A DNA stretch of 64,000 bases from contig CAWGEA010000001.1 in assembly GCA_963821495.1 (NCBI GenBank), positions 1-64,000 on the forward strand. Direction: 5' to 3'. The notes beneath the pieces were generated by a model. The model saw only the letters and a program-made list of their open reading frames with translations. It searched no databases and was not told the DNA's origin. A program made the position numbers and the translations under genes. The number at the start of each line of letters is the position of its first letter. The stretch's first letter is position 1. Of this stretch, positions 1 to 12,229 are shown one piece after another. This DNA is from AC-32 sp963821495. Its GTDB lineage: Bacteria > Actinomycetota > Thermoleophilia > Gaiellales > Gaiellaceae.

Positions 1-998
1 TCCGTAGATGCCGCTGTTGGCTTGCCGCAGTGCGCCGACGTAGCCTGCTCGCTCGTAGTCCGTCTCGTCCGTGCCAGGCGGTACGGCGAGCAGCCCGCGC
101 AGTTCGTCGACGGCCGCGAATTCCTTGCGTGCCATCCAGTCGGACAGGCCGTCGAGTAGTGCTGTTGCATGTTCGGGGCCGTGCCGCAGCAGGGCCGAGG
201 CGGTCATGACGACGTCGGCGCCGGCGAGGAGGTACTTGGCGACGTCGGCCGCGGTTTCGACGCCGGTGGTCGCGGCGAGCGAGGCGCGCACCCGACCGTG
301 GAGGAGCGCGATCCACGTGCGCGGCAGCCGGGCGTCGACCGGGTTGGAGAGGCCGACGCCGGGTTCGACCGCGAGCTTCTCCGGGTCGATGTCGGGTTGC
401 AGGAATCGGTTGAAGAGCACGAGTGCGTCCGCGCCGGCCTCGTCGAGCCGTAGCGCGATCTCGCCCGTCGAGCTGAAGTAGGGGCTGAGCTTGACCGCCA
501 CGGGCAGGTCGACCGCGTCCTTGACTCGGCTCAGGACGTCGACGTTTCGCTGCTCGACGTCGCGGCCGGAGATGCGCGGGTCGCCGGGGAGGTAGTAGAT
601 GTTCAGCTCGATCGCGGCGGCGCCAGCGTCCTGCATCGCCCGGGCGTAGCCGGCCCAGCCGCCGGGTGTGACGCCGTTCAGGCTGGCGATCACCGGAACC
701 TCGACCGCGGCGGCCGCGCGCTCGAGCAGGCTCAGGTAGCGCTGCGGGCCGGCCTCGGCCTCGGCGGTGGCCGGGAAGTAGGAGAGCGACTCGCCGAAGC
801 TCTCGGTGCCGGCGTCGACCAGCCGCGCGTTCTCTGCTGCCTCGCGGCGCAGCTGCTCCTCGAAGAGCGAATAGAGGACGACCGCGCCCACGCCTGCGTC
901 GGCCAGCCGCCGTACGCCGTCCACCGTCTGCGAGAGCGGTGACGCCGACGCGACAAGCGGGTTGCGCAGCGTGAGACCCATGTAGCTCGTCGAAAGGT

Positions 999-1002
<4 letters not shown>
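1..1002 (-). CDS. Dihydroorotate dehydrogenase-like TIM-barrel protein (C-terminus beyond window)
   Basis: About 333 codons are present; the protein runs off the left edge. The N-terminus reads VNLSTSYMGLTLRNPLVAS, the usual opening of class 1 dihydroorotate dehydrogenase/PreA-like FMN barrels, followed by barrel strands such as VPVIASLNG, AAIELNIYYLP, DLPVAVKLSP and GADVVMTASALL. The GTG start at 1002 overlaps the stop of the PFOR gene (GTGA), which fixes the start and indicates translational coupling. Proteins of this type beside pyruvate:ferredoxin oxidoreductase are generally annotated as DHOD-like and probably use FMN. Pyrimidine synthesis is not implied; a redox role with the neighbouring oxidoreductases is my inference. 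Confidence 0.85.
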
Positions 1003-4569
<3,567 letters not shown>

Positions 4570-4570
4570 C

Positions 4571-6206
4571 TCAGCCGCCCTCCGGAACCATCTCGATCGC
4601 GTGTACCGGGCACTGCTCGAAGCACGCTCCGCAGCCGGTACAGCGGTCGTAGTCGAACCGGTAGCGGTGTCCCTCACCGAGCTTGATCACCGCGTCCTCG
4701 GGACAGGCGCCCAGGCAGCCGTCGCACTCGAAGCAGTTGCCGCACGACAGGCACCGGCCGGCCTCGTAGACCGCCTCCTCGGCCGAGAGGCCCCCGACCA
4801 CCTCGTCGAAGACGGCGATCCGCTCCTCGGGTGGGAGCTCGGGCTGCTGCCGGCGGGGATTGTCGCCGAAGTACCAGAGATGGAGCTTGTCGAAGCTCGC
4901 CAGCTCGTGCTTGGGCGCGCTCGCCGCAGCGGCACCGCGCAGCCAGGCGTCGATGTGGCGCGCGGCCTTCTTGCCATGGCCGACACCCACCGTCACGGTT
5001 TGCTCGCTCGGCACCATGTCCCCGCCCGCGAACAGGCCCGGGCTGCCGGTCTGGAGCGACGTCGACACCTGCACGGTCCCGTCGCGCTCGAACTCGACTC
5101 CTGGCACCTGGCGTAGGAAGGCGGTGTCCGACTCCTGGCCGAGTGCCAGGATCACCGTGTCGGCGGCGAGCGTCTCGAACCGGCCGGTCGGCTGCGGGTA
5201 CCCGGACTCGTCGAGCTCCATCAGCTCGACCTGCAGCTCCGGACCGTCGAAGGCCGTGATCGTGCGCAGCCAGTGAATCTGCAACGCCCTCCCGTTCGGC
5301 GTCTTCCGCCTCGTCGAGATGGGCGGGCATCTGCTCCCTGGTCCGCCGATAGACGATCAGCGCCTCGTCCGCACCCATCCGACGGGCAACGCGGGCGGCG
5401 TCCATCGCCGTGTTGCCGCCGCCGTAGACCGCCACGCGCCGGCCGATCACCGGCCGTTCGCCGGAGGCGACGCCGCGCAGGAACGAGACCGCGTCGACGA
5501 TCCGGCCGGCGTCGCGGGCCGGGATGTCGACCCGCTTCGAGAGGTGCGCGCCGACCGCGGCGAAGACTGCGTCGAAAGCGCCCTCCTCGCGCTCGGCGAC
5601 CAGGTCCTCGACCTTGTGGCCGCAGGTCACGCGTACGCCCATGGCCGCGATCCGCTCGAGCTCACCCGTGAGCACGTCGCGGGGCAGCCGGTAGGCCGGG
5701 ATCCCGTACCGCATCATGCCGCCCGTCTCCTCGCCGGAGTCCCGGATCTCCACCTCGTGGCCGAGCCGGGCGAGATGGTAGGCGGCCGAGAGCCCGCATG
5801 GGCCGGCGCCGATCACGAGCACCCGCTTGCCGCTGCGGGGCGGGGGAGGGTCGAATTGCCATCCCCGCTCGAGCGCCAGGTCGCCCAGGAACCGCTCGAC
5901 CGAATGGATCGAGACCGCCGTGTCGAGGTCGGCGCGGTTGCAGACGCTCTCGCACGGGTGGTAGCAGACTCGCCCGTGGATCGCGGGAAACGGGTTGTCT
6001 GCAACGAGCTGACGCCAGGCCTGCTCGTGGCGACCCGCCTCGGTGTGCGAGAGCCAGGCTTGGATGTTCTCGCCCGCCGGGCAGCCCGCGTTGCACGGCG
6101 GCAGCAGGTCGACGTAGATGGGTCGGCTCTCGCGGACCGGGCCCGTGTGGGAGGGTCCGTGCAGCAGGTCGGGCAGCGGTGTGACGTCCCGCGTCGGGTC
6201 TCTCAT
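4571..6206 (-). CDS. GltD-like NAD(P)-linked FAD/iron-sulfur oxidoreductase, split by a +1 frameshift
   Basis: Resembles the small subunit of glutamate synthase and related NADPH:ferredoxin electron-transfer flavoproteins. Seen in order: N-terminal Fe-S cysteines (CNAGCPAGENI, CYHPCESVCNR), FAD-binding VLVIGAGPCGLSAAYHL, NAD(P)-binding VAVYGGGNTAMDAARVA, FAGGDMVPSEQTVT near the FAD, and two C-terminal 4Fe-4S clusters (CDGCLGACPEDAV, CTGCGACFEQCPV). The ATG at 6206 follows GGAGGG by 11 nt. Length is 1636 nt (3n+1); the frame shifts near 5280-5284, where an extra base in GGCGTTGCAG separates AEREGV from QIHWLRTI. First gene of the PFOR operon. Exchange of electrons between NAD(P)H and the PFOR ferredoxin is inferred from context. 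Confidence 0.88.
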
Positions 6207-6370
6207 GCCAGTCGCCACCCTCCGGCAGCCATGGCAGCAGGCTAACCGGATTCCACGAACGTGGATGGGGAGTTTCTACTTGTCTTTGCCTCGGCGGTCG
6301 GGCGCGCATCCGAGCAGCTGGTTCGGGCGAGGCAGCTTCAGTCGCTTCAGCCGGCAGCCGTTGGAACGTG

Positions 6371-6580
6371 CTAGACGTCGATGCCCAGCTTGCGCAGGTC
6401 GACGATCGCGGCCCTGCGCCACCGGACCGTGCCGGGGGAGAACGGCAACATGAACGGCATCCCGTTCGCTTTCCGGAGCGGCTTGCCGTCGCGCAGGACG
6501 CGGTAGTGGCCCGGTGTCGGTTCGACGGTGAGGCCTGCGGCTTCGAGCCGGCGGATGAACTCGCGGACGTCCTTCCTCAT
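6371..6580 (-). CDS. HicA-like small protein (possible toxin fold)
   Basis: A 69-residue protein opening MRKDVREFIRRLEAAGLTVE, followed by TPGHYRVLRDGKPLRKANG, with a central GHY reminiscent of the catalytic G-(S/H)-H segment of HicA/YcfA mRNA interferases. Its ATG overlaps the stop of the upstream TetR gene (ATGA), so it is probably co-translated with it. No HicB antitoxin gene is adjacent, so a working toxin-antitoxin pair is not supported. It could be an orphan phage-type HicA-like protein. The fold assignment is by eye and uncertain. Confidence 0.45.
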   Translation of the reverse strand: MRKDVREFIRRLEAAGLTVEPTPGHYRVLRDGKPLRKANGMPFMLPFSPGTVRWRRAAIVDLRKLGIDV

Positions 6581-7170
6581 TCTGTGCGCGTGCGTGTGAG
6601 CCCATCGAGGACGAGCGAGCGGACGCGCTCGTAGGCGGCATCGCTGCCGGGGTTGGACCACTCGGGCGCGTGGACGGGGTTGTGGAAGCGGGCGGTGGCG
6701 TCGAAGACCGCGCGACCGGTGGCGGCAGGGTCGGTTGCCTCGAACTCTCCTCGTGTAACGCCGTCGGCCACGATCCGGGCGAGCTGGGCGACGAGGGTCT
6801 CGACGTGCGCCTTGACGACGTCGCGCGCGTCTGCGGTGAGCTCGATGTAGGTGGCGAAGAGCTCGGGGTCGCCGAGCGCTTTGCTGTGCTTGGCGCTGAC
6901 GAGGAGGTCGAGCCACCGGCGCAGGCGCTTCGGGGCCGGCCCGTTCCCGGTTGCGACCGCCTCCAGTGGTTCCGAGATGCTTGCGAGCCAGCGCTCGGTG
7001 ACGGCGTCACGCAGCGCGGCCTTGCTCGGGAAGTGGCGGTACACGCTGCCGTGGCTGACGCCGAGAGCGCGGGCGACGTCGACGACGTTCGCCTTGGCCG
7101 GCCCGTAGCGGCGGACGACCTCTTCCGCCGCTACGAGGATCCGCTCGGCTGTGAGTGTCTCGGTCGCCAT
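6577..7170 (-). CDS. TetR/AcrR-family transcriptional regulator
   Basis: A 197-residue repressor-type protein. The N-terminal helix-turn-helix is clear: RILVAAEEVVRRYG, then ARALGVSHGSVYRHFPSKAAL, the diagnostic TetR recognition-helix block (about residues 12-55). The C-terminal ligand domain contains a cluster of histidines and aromatics (ATARFHNPVHAPEW). It lies directly downstream of the aldo/keto reductase on the same strand with 11 nt between them, so reductase, regulator and HicA-like gene probably form one unit. An inverted repeat upstream of the reductase at 8234-8257 is a candidate operator. The inducer is unknown. Confidence 0.9.
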   Translation of the reverse strand: MATETLTAERILVAAEEVVRRYGPAKANVVDVARALGVSHGSVYRHFPSKAALRDAVTERWLASISEPLEAVATGNGPAPKRLRRWLDLLVSAKHSKALGDPELFATYIELTADARDVVKAHVETLVAQLARIVADGVTRGEFEATDPAATGRAVFDATARFHNPVHAPEWSNPGSDAAYERVRSLVLDGLTRTRTE

Positions 7171-7181
7171 GCGCTGCGACC

Positions 7182-8184
7182 CTAGGCCCGCTCGCTGTCG
7201 AGGATCGCCATCTGCCGGTCGTCGTAGCGCTCCCCGGCCGCGGCACCGGCAGGAACCGCCTCCTCGATGTGGGCCAGGTCGTCGGCCGTGAGCTCGAGTT
7301 CGAGCGCGCCCAGCGCCTCGGCGAGCCGCTCGCGCGTGCGCGCCCCCACGAGCGGGACGATGTCGTCTCCACGGGAAAGGGCCCAGGCGATCGCGATCTG
7401 GGCGACCGTCGCTTCCTTCGCCGCCGCGACTCCGGAGGGTCTCCACCAGGGCGAGGTTGCGCTCCAGGTTCTCGCCGGTGAAGCGCGGGGCGGAGGTGCG
7501 GAAGTCGCGCGCGGTGAGCGATTCGGCTCGCTGCTTCGACCAGTGCCCGGAGAGGAGACCGCGGGAGAGGACGCCGTAGGCGGTGACTCCGACCCCGAGC
7601 TCGCGGCAGGCAGGGAGGATCTCGTCCTCGATCGCGCGCGAGAGGAGCGAGTACTCGATCTGCAGGTCGCTCACGGGGTGCACCGCATGCGCGCGCCGCA
7701 CTGTCTCCGCGCCGACCTCGGAGAGCCCGACCTGCCGAACGTAGCCCGCTTGCACCAGCTCGGCGATCGCTCCCACCGTCTCCTCGATCGGGAGATCGGG
7801 GAAGACGCGCCCGGGGCGGTAGACGTCGACGTAGTCCGTGCCGAGCCGCCGGAGCGTGTAGGCGAGGAAGTTCTTGACCGCGGGCGGTCGCAGGTCGTTG
7901 CCGACGATCGACCCGTCGGGGCCGCGCATGAGCCCGAACTTGACGCTGATCACGGCCTGCTCGCGGTCGCGCCCGCGAAGCGCCTCCCCGATGAGCAGCT
8001 CGTTGTGGCCGGCGGCGTAGTAGTCGCCCGTGTCGAGCAGCGTGATCCCGGCGTCGAGCGCGGCCCGGATCGTCGCGATCGATTCCGCCTCGTCGGCCGG
8101 GCCGTAGAAGTCGGACATGCCCATGCAGCCGAGCCCGAGCGCGGAGACGGTGAGGCCGGTCGTGCCGAGCGAGCGAGCGTCCAT
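7182..8184 (-). CDS. Aldo/keto reductase, with a +1 frameshift
   Basis: NAD(P)H-dependent carbonyl reductase of the YajO/Tas-like group. The N-terminus LGTTGLTVSALGLGCMGMSDFYG and DTGDYYAAGHNE (catalytic Asp and Tyr) are followed by VKFG (catalytic Lys) and a conserved (alpha/beta)8 pattern. I start at the ATG at 8184 because GGGAG lies just upstream; ATG 8199 is an alternative. The frame changes near 7430-7442: LVETLR continues as VAAAKEATVAQIAIAWA only after skipping one base, and the restored frame ends with a TAG at 7182, giving about 334 residues, a normal length. The nucleotide-binding C-terminus (ALSRG, PLVGARTRERL) lies after the shift. Confidence 0.85.
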
Positions 8185-8233
8185 CGAGGTGTCTCCCATC
8201 GTTGTGTGACGACCGGGAGCACAATACTGACGG

Positions 8234-8257
8234 CTGACAGATTTCGCTCTTTGTCAG
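8234..8257. promoter_or_regulatory. Candidate TetR operator (inverted repeat)
   Basis: CTGACA at 8234-8239 and TGTCAG at 8252-8257 form a 6-bp dyad with a 12-nt spacer, 35-50 nt upstream of the aldo/keto reductase start. Its position before a reductase-tetR unit fits an autoregulatory operator, but there is no other copy in the window. Confidence 0.3.
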
Positions 8258-8359
8258 CATCGAAGCCGGGATGCGGCGGCTGCCCGACGACTCGACGCGG
8301 CCGAGTCACGTCGGCCCAGCGTTTCCGAAGCTTCCTACTGGGGGCAAAGAGCGTGGGCC

Positions 8360-8773
8360 ATGTCGGCATCGCCTAACCGCTGGGGCATCGTGAGCATCGT
8401 CACCGCGCTCGTCCTCCTGGCCACGGGCTGCGGCGACGGCACCGTGAGCGCGAGCGCGCTGTCGAAGAAGTCCCAGTCGCTGCAGTCCCTGGCTTCGGAG
8501 GGAGCGCTCCTCGCGCGGGACGCAAGCGCAGGCAGGTCGACCCGCATCTTCACGCGTGTGCACTCGGAGGAGCTGGCGAAGGCAGCTACCAAGTCCGCGA
8601 AGTCGCTGCGGACTGCCACGACTAGGCCGGCGCTCGAGCCCAAGCTTCAGCGACTCACGTACCTAGCCGGCAAGCTGAGCGCAGACCTGAAGCAGCTGGG
8701 CCACGCCTCGTCGGCGGCCGAGCAGGCTCGGCTGGCCTTCGAGCTCAAGCTGACTGCGAGGGCGCTCGGGTGA
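8360..8773 (+). CDS. Predicted lipoprotein of unknown function
   Basis: A 137-residue protein with a signal sequence ending in LLATGCGDG, a lipobox-like site with Cys near residue 25, followed by an Ala/Ser/Lys-rich, probably helical mature part (SLASEGALLARDAS, KAATKSAKSLRTA). No known family recognised. Its stop overlaps the start of the NRAMP-like gene (ATG at 8770), so it is translationally coupled to the transporter. A role as an accessory surface protein of the transporter is only suggested by this coupling. Confidence 0.7.
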   Translation: MSASPNRWGIVSIVTALVLLATGCGDGTVSASALSKKSQSLQSLASEGALLARDASAGRSTRIFTRVHSEELAKAATKSAKSLRTATTRPALEPKLQRLTYLAGKLSADLKQLGHASSAAEQARLAFELKLTARALG

Positions 8774-10005
8774 GCATCAAGAACGTCCTCGCGGTCGCGC
8801 TCGGAATCCTCTCTGCGATCGGCGGCTTCGTCGACATCGGCGATCTCGTCTTCAACACGCAGGCCGGGGCGACCTTCGGCTACCAGCTGTTGTGGGTCGT
8901 CGTCGTCGGCGTGATCGGGATCGTCGTCTACTCGGAGATGTGCGGACGCGTGGCCGCGGTAGCCGAACGGCCGGTCTTCGACCTCGTGCGCGAACGGGTT
9001 GGGTTCGGCGCCGGGCTCGGGACCCTGGTCGCGTCCCAGATCGTGAACCTGATGACCTGCGCCGCAGAGGTGGGTGGCGTGGCGATCTGCCTGCAGCTCC
9101 TCTCCGGGCTGCCGTACCGCCTGCTGATCCCGCTGGCGACCCTGGCGCTGGTCATGGCCTCCTGGGTGCTGCCGTTCGAATGGATCGAGCGCGTCTTCGG
9201 CTACCTGGGCCTCGGCCTGCTCGTCTTCGCCGTCGCGGCGATCAAGCTGCATCCCGACTGGGGGCGAGTGGCGAACGGCTTCGTCCCGGGACACCACGCG
9301 GGCGGCAGCCTCCTGGTCTACCTCTACTTCGTCGTTGGCCTTCTCGGAGCGGCGATGACGCCCTACGAGGTCTACTTCTACTCCTCGGGCGCCGTCGAGG
9401 ACGGGTGGGGCTTGAAAGAGCTCGGCCTGAACAAGGTGACCTCGATGATCGGCTACGGCCTCGGCGGCTTCCTCTCGTTCGCGTTGATGATCGTCGCTGC
9501 GACTCTGTTTCTGCCGCGGAACATCGACCCTCAGTTCCTGGGCACGCCGCCCCTGGCCGGCGCCGACGCCCTCGGCCAGGTGGGCCTGCTGTTGGCGCTC
9601 GTCGGGATCCTGTTCGCGGTCGGCGGAGCGGCGATCGAGACGTGCTTCTCCGGCGCCTACAACACCGCGCAGTTCTTCGGCTGGCGCTGGGGCAAGAGGG
9701 AGCAGCCGGCCGCGGCCTCGCGCTTCACGCTCTCGTGGCTCGTGATCTTCGCGCTCGCCTTCCTCGTGGTCATGACGGGCTACGACCCGGTCAAACTGAC
9801 GGAGTACTCCGTCATCTTCTCGGTGGTGGCGCTGCCGCTCACCTACCTCCCGATCCTTCTGGTGGCCAACGACCGCAGTTACATGGGCTCGAAGGTGAAC
9901 GGGAGGCTGGCCAACGTCCTCGGCGTCGTCTACTTCGTCATCATCCTCGCGGTCGCGGTCGCCGCGATCCCCCTGATGCTGCTGACGAACGGAGGCCAGG
10001 GGTGA
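8770..10005 (+). CDS. NRAMP-related divalent metal transporter, divergent metal-site motifs
   Basis: A 411-residue integral membrane protein with about eleven hydrophobic segments and the NRAMP signature region NTQAGATFGYQLLWVVVVG. The canonical TM1 DPGN is replaced by DIGD, and the TM6 A/M-x-x-H region reads MTPYEVYFYSSG, so the usual metal-liganding Met/His residues are not obvious. NRAMP proteins move Mn2+ or Fe2+ with protons; NRAMP-related Mg2+ transporters (NRMT) lack the liganding Met. The substrate here is therefore open. Coupled upstream to a lipoprotein (4-nt overlap) and downstream to two PRC-barrel proteins (GTGA overlap). Confidence 0.82.
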   Translation: MSIKNVLAVALGILSAIGGFVDIGDLVFNTQAGATFGYQLLWVVVVGVIGIVVYSEMCGRVAAVAERPVFDLVRERVGFGAGLGTLVASQIVNLMTCAAEVGGVAICLQLLSGLPYRLLIPLATLALVMASWVLPFEWIERVFGYLGLGLLVFAVAAIKLHPDWGRVANGFVPGHHAGGSLLVYLYFVVGLLGAAMTPYEVYFYSSGAVEDGWGLKELGLNKVTSMIGYGLGGFLSFALMIVAATLFLPRNIDPQFLGTPPLAGADALGQVGLLLALVGILFAVGGAAIETCFSGAYNTAQFFGWRWGKREQPAAASRFTLSWLVIFALAFLVVMTGYDPVKLTEYSVIFSVVALPLTYLPILLVANDRSYMGSKVNGRLANVLGVVYFVIILAVAVAAIPLMLLTNGGQG

Positions 10006-10346
10006 GCGAGGCCGTCGAGGTCGACATCGCGCTTGGCATCCTCGATCACCAGCTCGTCGATTCGGAGGGCGTCAACTGCGGCAAGGTCGACGACCTCGAG
10101 GTGCAGGGGCTCGACGGCGGCTCGCCGGAGGTGACGGAGATCATCGTCGGGGGCAACGCGTGGCGCTCGCGTGGCCTTCTCGGCCGGCTCGCCGCCCGCC
10201 TCTCGGGCAATGCGGTGCACGTGCCCTGGTCGGAGGTCGAGTCGGTTCGCTCCGTGGTGAAGCTGAGGCGGCCGGCCGCCGAGCTGCGCCTCGGCCGCGG
10301 CGACGTGCGCTGGGCGAGGCTTGTCGGGAAGGCACCCGGGGCCTGA
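10002..10346 (+). CDS. PRC-barrel domain protein 1
   Basis: A 114-residue soluble protein; the GTG start at 10002 overlaps the transporter stop. The pattern DIALGILDHQLVDSEG, then NCGKVDDLEVQGLDGGSPEVTEIIVGG matches the beta-rich PRC-barrel found in photosynthetic reaction centre H subunits and RimM. The second half (NAVHVPWSEVESVRSVVKLR) completes the barrel. Coupling to an NRAMP-like transporter and a second PRC protein suggests a cytoplasmic regulatory or binding partner of the transporter. That role is inference. Confidence 0.72.
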   Translation: MSEAVEVDIALGILDHQLVDSEGVNCGKVDDLEVQGLDGGSPEVTEIIVGGNAWRSRGLLGRLAARLSGNAVHVPWSEVESVRSVVKLRRPAAELRLGRGDVRWARLVGKAPGA

Positions 10347-10609
10347 TGCGGCTGTCGGAGCTCCTGAGTCGGGAGGTGGTCGGCGAGTCCGGGGTTCGGT
10401 TCGGCCACGTCCATGACGTTCGCGGCGAGCTCGAGGACGGGCGGTTGCGCGTCACCGGCCTCGTGGTCGGCGGGCTCGGGTTCCTCGAGCGCTTCGGCGT
10501 CGGCACCGGCGGAAGCGGCGGCGCGACCAAGGCGAAGGTTCACGGACACGCGGCGCTCGCCTGGGAGCGGGTCGTGCGCGTGGGCTCGGAGATCGTGGTC
10601 CGGGACTGA
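10346..10609 (+). CDS. PRC-barrel domain protein 2
   Basis: An 87-residue protein; its ATG at 10346 shares the last base of the preceding TGA (TGATG), so re-initiation is likely. RLSELLSREVVGESGVRFG, then VHDVRGELEDGRLRVTGLVVGG is a clear PRC-barrel opening. A Gly-rich turn (FGVGTGGSGGATKAK) precedes a final strand (WERVVRVGSEIVVRD). It ends the four-gene lipoprotein-transporter-PRC-PRC unit. Confidence 0.72.
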   Translation: MRLSELLSREVVGESGVRFGHVHDVRGELEDGRLRVTGLVVGGLGFLERFGVGTGGSGGATKAKVHGHAALAWERVVRVGSEIVVRD

Positions 10610-10768
10610 GGCTCAGGTGGGCGGCGGCCGCGACAGCGGGGCCCCCGGCGAGCGTCCGCATTATTGCGCTGGCCACTACGACGTCGAGGCCGTCTTCCAC
10701 GGTCGGCCCGCGTCTCCACAAGCAAGGCTGGGGACGTAGCCTCGAGGGCGACTCGATGGACGACTACG

Positions 10769-11635
10769 ATGGCTACTTCGGTGTTCGATCCCGTCGCCTA
10801 CAAGCAGTCAACGCGGGAGCAGTGGCAGGAGACGGCCGAGGCCTGGGACCGCTGGGGGCCGACGCTCGAACGGTGGCTTGGCCCGGCGACGGAGCTGATG
10901 CTCGATCAGGCCCGGGTCGGCCCGGGCGCCCGGGTCCTCGACCTCGCGGCCGGCGCCGGGGGCCAGTCGATCGCCGCGGCGAAGCGGGTCGGGCCGCGCG
11001 GGAGCGTGCTCGCGACCGACATCTCGCCGGCGATCCTCGACTATGCAGCTGCTGCCACGCGGGGCGCGGGCCTCGCGAACGTGGAGGTCCGGGAGCTGGA
11101 CGGCGAGGCACTAGACGACCTCGACGCCTGCAGCTTCGACGCGGTCATCTCTCGCGTCGGCCTCATCTACTTCCCCGACCAGCGGCGCGCGCTGCGCGGC
11201 ATCCATCGTGTACTACGCCCGGGCGGCCGTGTCTCGGCGATCGTCTACTCGACTGCGGAGCGCAACCCGTTCTTCTCGATCCCGGTCACGATCATCCGGC
11301 GCATCGCCGGCCTGCCCGCACCCGCGCCCGGAACCCCCGGGCCGTTCAGCCTCGGCGGCCCACACGTCCTCGAGGGGGCCTACGAGGACGCAGGGTTCGA
11401 GGACGTGCACGTGGACGCGCTCGACGCACCGTTGCGCTTCGAGAGCGCGGCCGAGTGCGTCCACTTCGAACGCGAGTCATTCGGCGCCCTCCACGCCATG
11501 CTCGCGGGCCTCGGTCTGTCCGACCGCGAGCAGGCCTGGCGCGAGATCGAGACGGCGCTTCGGCCGTTCGAAAGGAGCGATGGATTCGAAGGCCCGTGCC
11601 AGCTCCTGATCGGAACCGCACGCCGCGGCTCCTGA
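10769..11635 (+). CDS. SAM-dependent class I methyltransferase (UbiE-like)
   Basis: A 288-residue protein. Motif I is VLDLAAGAGGQSIAAAKRVG, with post-motif VLATDISPAILDYA, then the acidic loop EVRELDGEALDDL and motif VISRVGLIYFPDQRRALRGI before the last conserved strand GGRVSAIVYS. I start at ATG 10769 (MATSVFDPVAYK); the upstream extension has non-coding character. The substrate cannot be read from sequence; small quinone or lipid methyltransferases of this shape are common. Last gene before the tRNA-Thr island. Confidence 0.85.
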   Translation: MATSVFDPVAYKQSTREQWQETAEAWDRWGPTLERWLGPATELMLDQARVGPGARVLDLAAGAGGQSIAAAKRVGPRGSVLATDISPAILDYAAAATRGAGLANVEVRELDGEALDDLDACSFDAVISRVGLIYFPDQRRALRGIHRVLRPGGRVSAIVYSTAERNPFFSIPVTIIRRIAGLPAPAPGTPGPFSLGGPHVLEGAYEDAGFEDVHVDALDAPLRFESAAECVHFERESFGALHAMLAGLGLSDREQAWREIETALRPFERSDGFEGPCQLLIGTARRGS

Positions 11636-11895
11636 GCTTTCCACCACATCGGGCGTTAGTCGCGAAGGCGGAGGCGGTGCTGCCTCCGCCCCGGCCCGGT
11701 AGCCGAGGCAGGCAAAGGTCGCCAGCGCGGCAGGGCTCGCGATCTTCTGTGCGACCTTCGAGGCATGGACGGGCTCGAATACCGGTACTGAAGACGCGAA
11801 AGCGCTGCACACGCAGGCATTCACGCTCCTCCGTGTGACCCCCTTCTTACCCGCGATTCAGCACAGACAAGAAGATGCTGATTTGCGGGTGCTTC
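11636..11895. other. Gene-free stretch at the island boundary
   Basis: No convincing coding region or RNA gene. Position 11870-11895 (GATTTGCGGGTGCTT) resembles the sequence left of the two other tRNA-Thr-derived repeats near 28265-28294 and 31905-31931, which suggests a recombinase arm or element end. Confidence 0.5.
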
Positions 11896-11938
11896 AAGCC
11901 CTCTGACGGACTCGAACCGTCGACCCCCTCCTTACCAT
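11896..11938 (-). repeat. Attachment-site copy 1: 43-bp fragment of the tRNA-Thr 3' half
   Basis: Identical over 43 bp to 31932-31974, the anticodon-to-3'-end part of tRNA-Thr(GGT). The 5' half of the tRNA is absent, so this is not a tRNA gene but the duplicated target of site-specific integration. It marks the distal end of the 16.4-kb island. The right flank (11939-12076) resembles the right flank of copy 2 (28337-28475). Confidence 0.88.
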
Positions 11939-12229
11939 CGAGAAAAAAGGCGGGAACGGCGGGCAAGGCCGGGAAGGCGCGGGCACGAAAGCCGCGCAAG
12001 AAGAAGGAATCGCCCGAAGATGAGTGACCGCGCGTGGACGCGCGTGCCCGTGTTGGTGTTCCCTCAGTGTTCCCTTGCCGTCTGGCGGACTTGGCGGCTC
12101 GCCGGTACCGAACAAGTTGCTGGCGTGCCGGGAAGCCTGGTCGGCGTTCGTACCCAGTTCAGCACCGGAGCTGCTCGCCGCAACTGCCAGGCGACTGCCA
12201 CTTCCTCCGTCGCGCCTGCCCTCGATTTG
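11939..12229. other. Element-end sequence, no gene
   Basis: The first about 140 bp, ending TGTTCCCTCAGTGTTCCCTT, matches 28337-28475 at roughly 75-80 percent by eye. Both lie immediately right of a tRNA-Thr fragment, so I read it as the conserved end of related integrative elements. No integrase gene is present, and the rest shows no coding pattern. Confidence 0.5.

Noticed and set aside
6252..6265. Palindrome TCCACG-AA-CGTGGA upstream of the PFOR operon as a seventh regulon operator
   Set aside because: Same 6-2-6 form but a different sequence, and nothing like the -10 boxes lies 37 bp downstream.
6371..6580. Complete HicAB toxin-antitoxin module
   Set aside because: Only the HicA-like gene is present; no HicB-like frame flanks it.
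11894..12115. Frame containing MVRRGSTVRVRQRA
   Set aside because: Conceptual translation of the tRNA-Thr fragment; not a gene.
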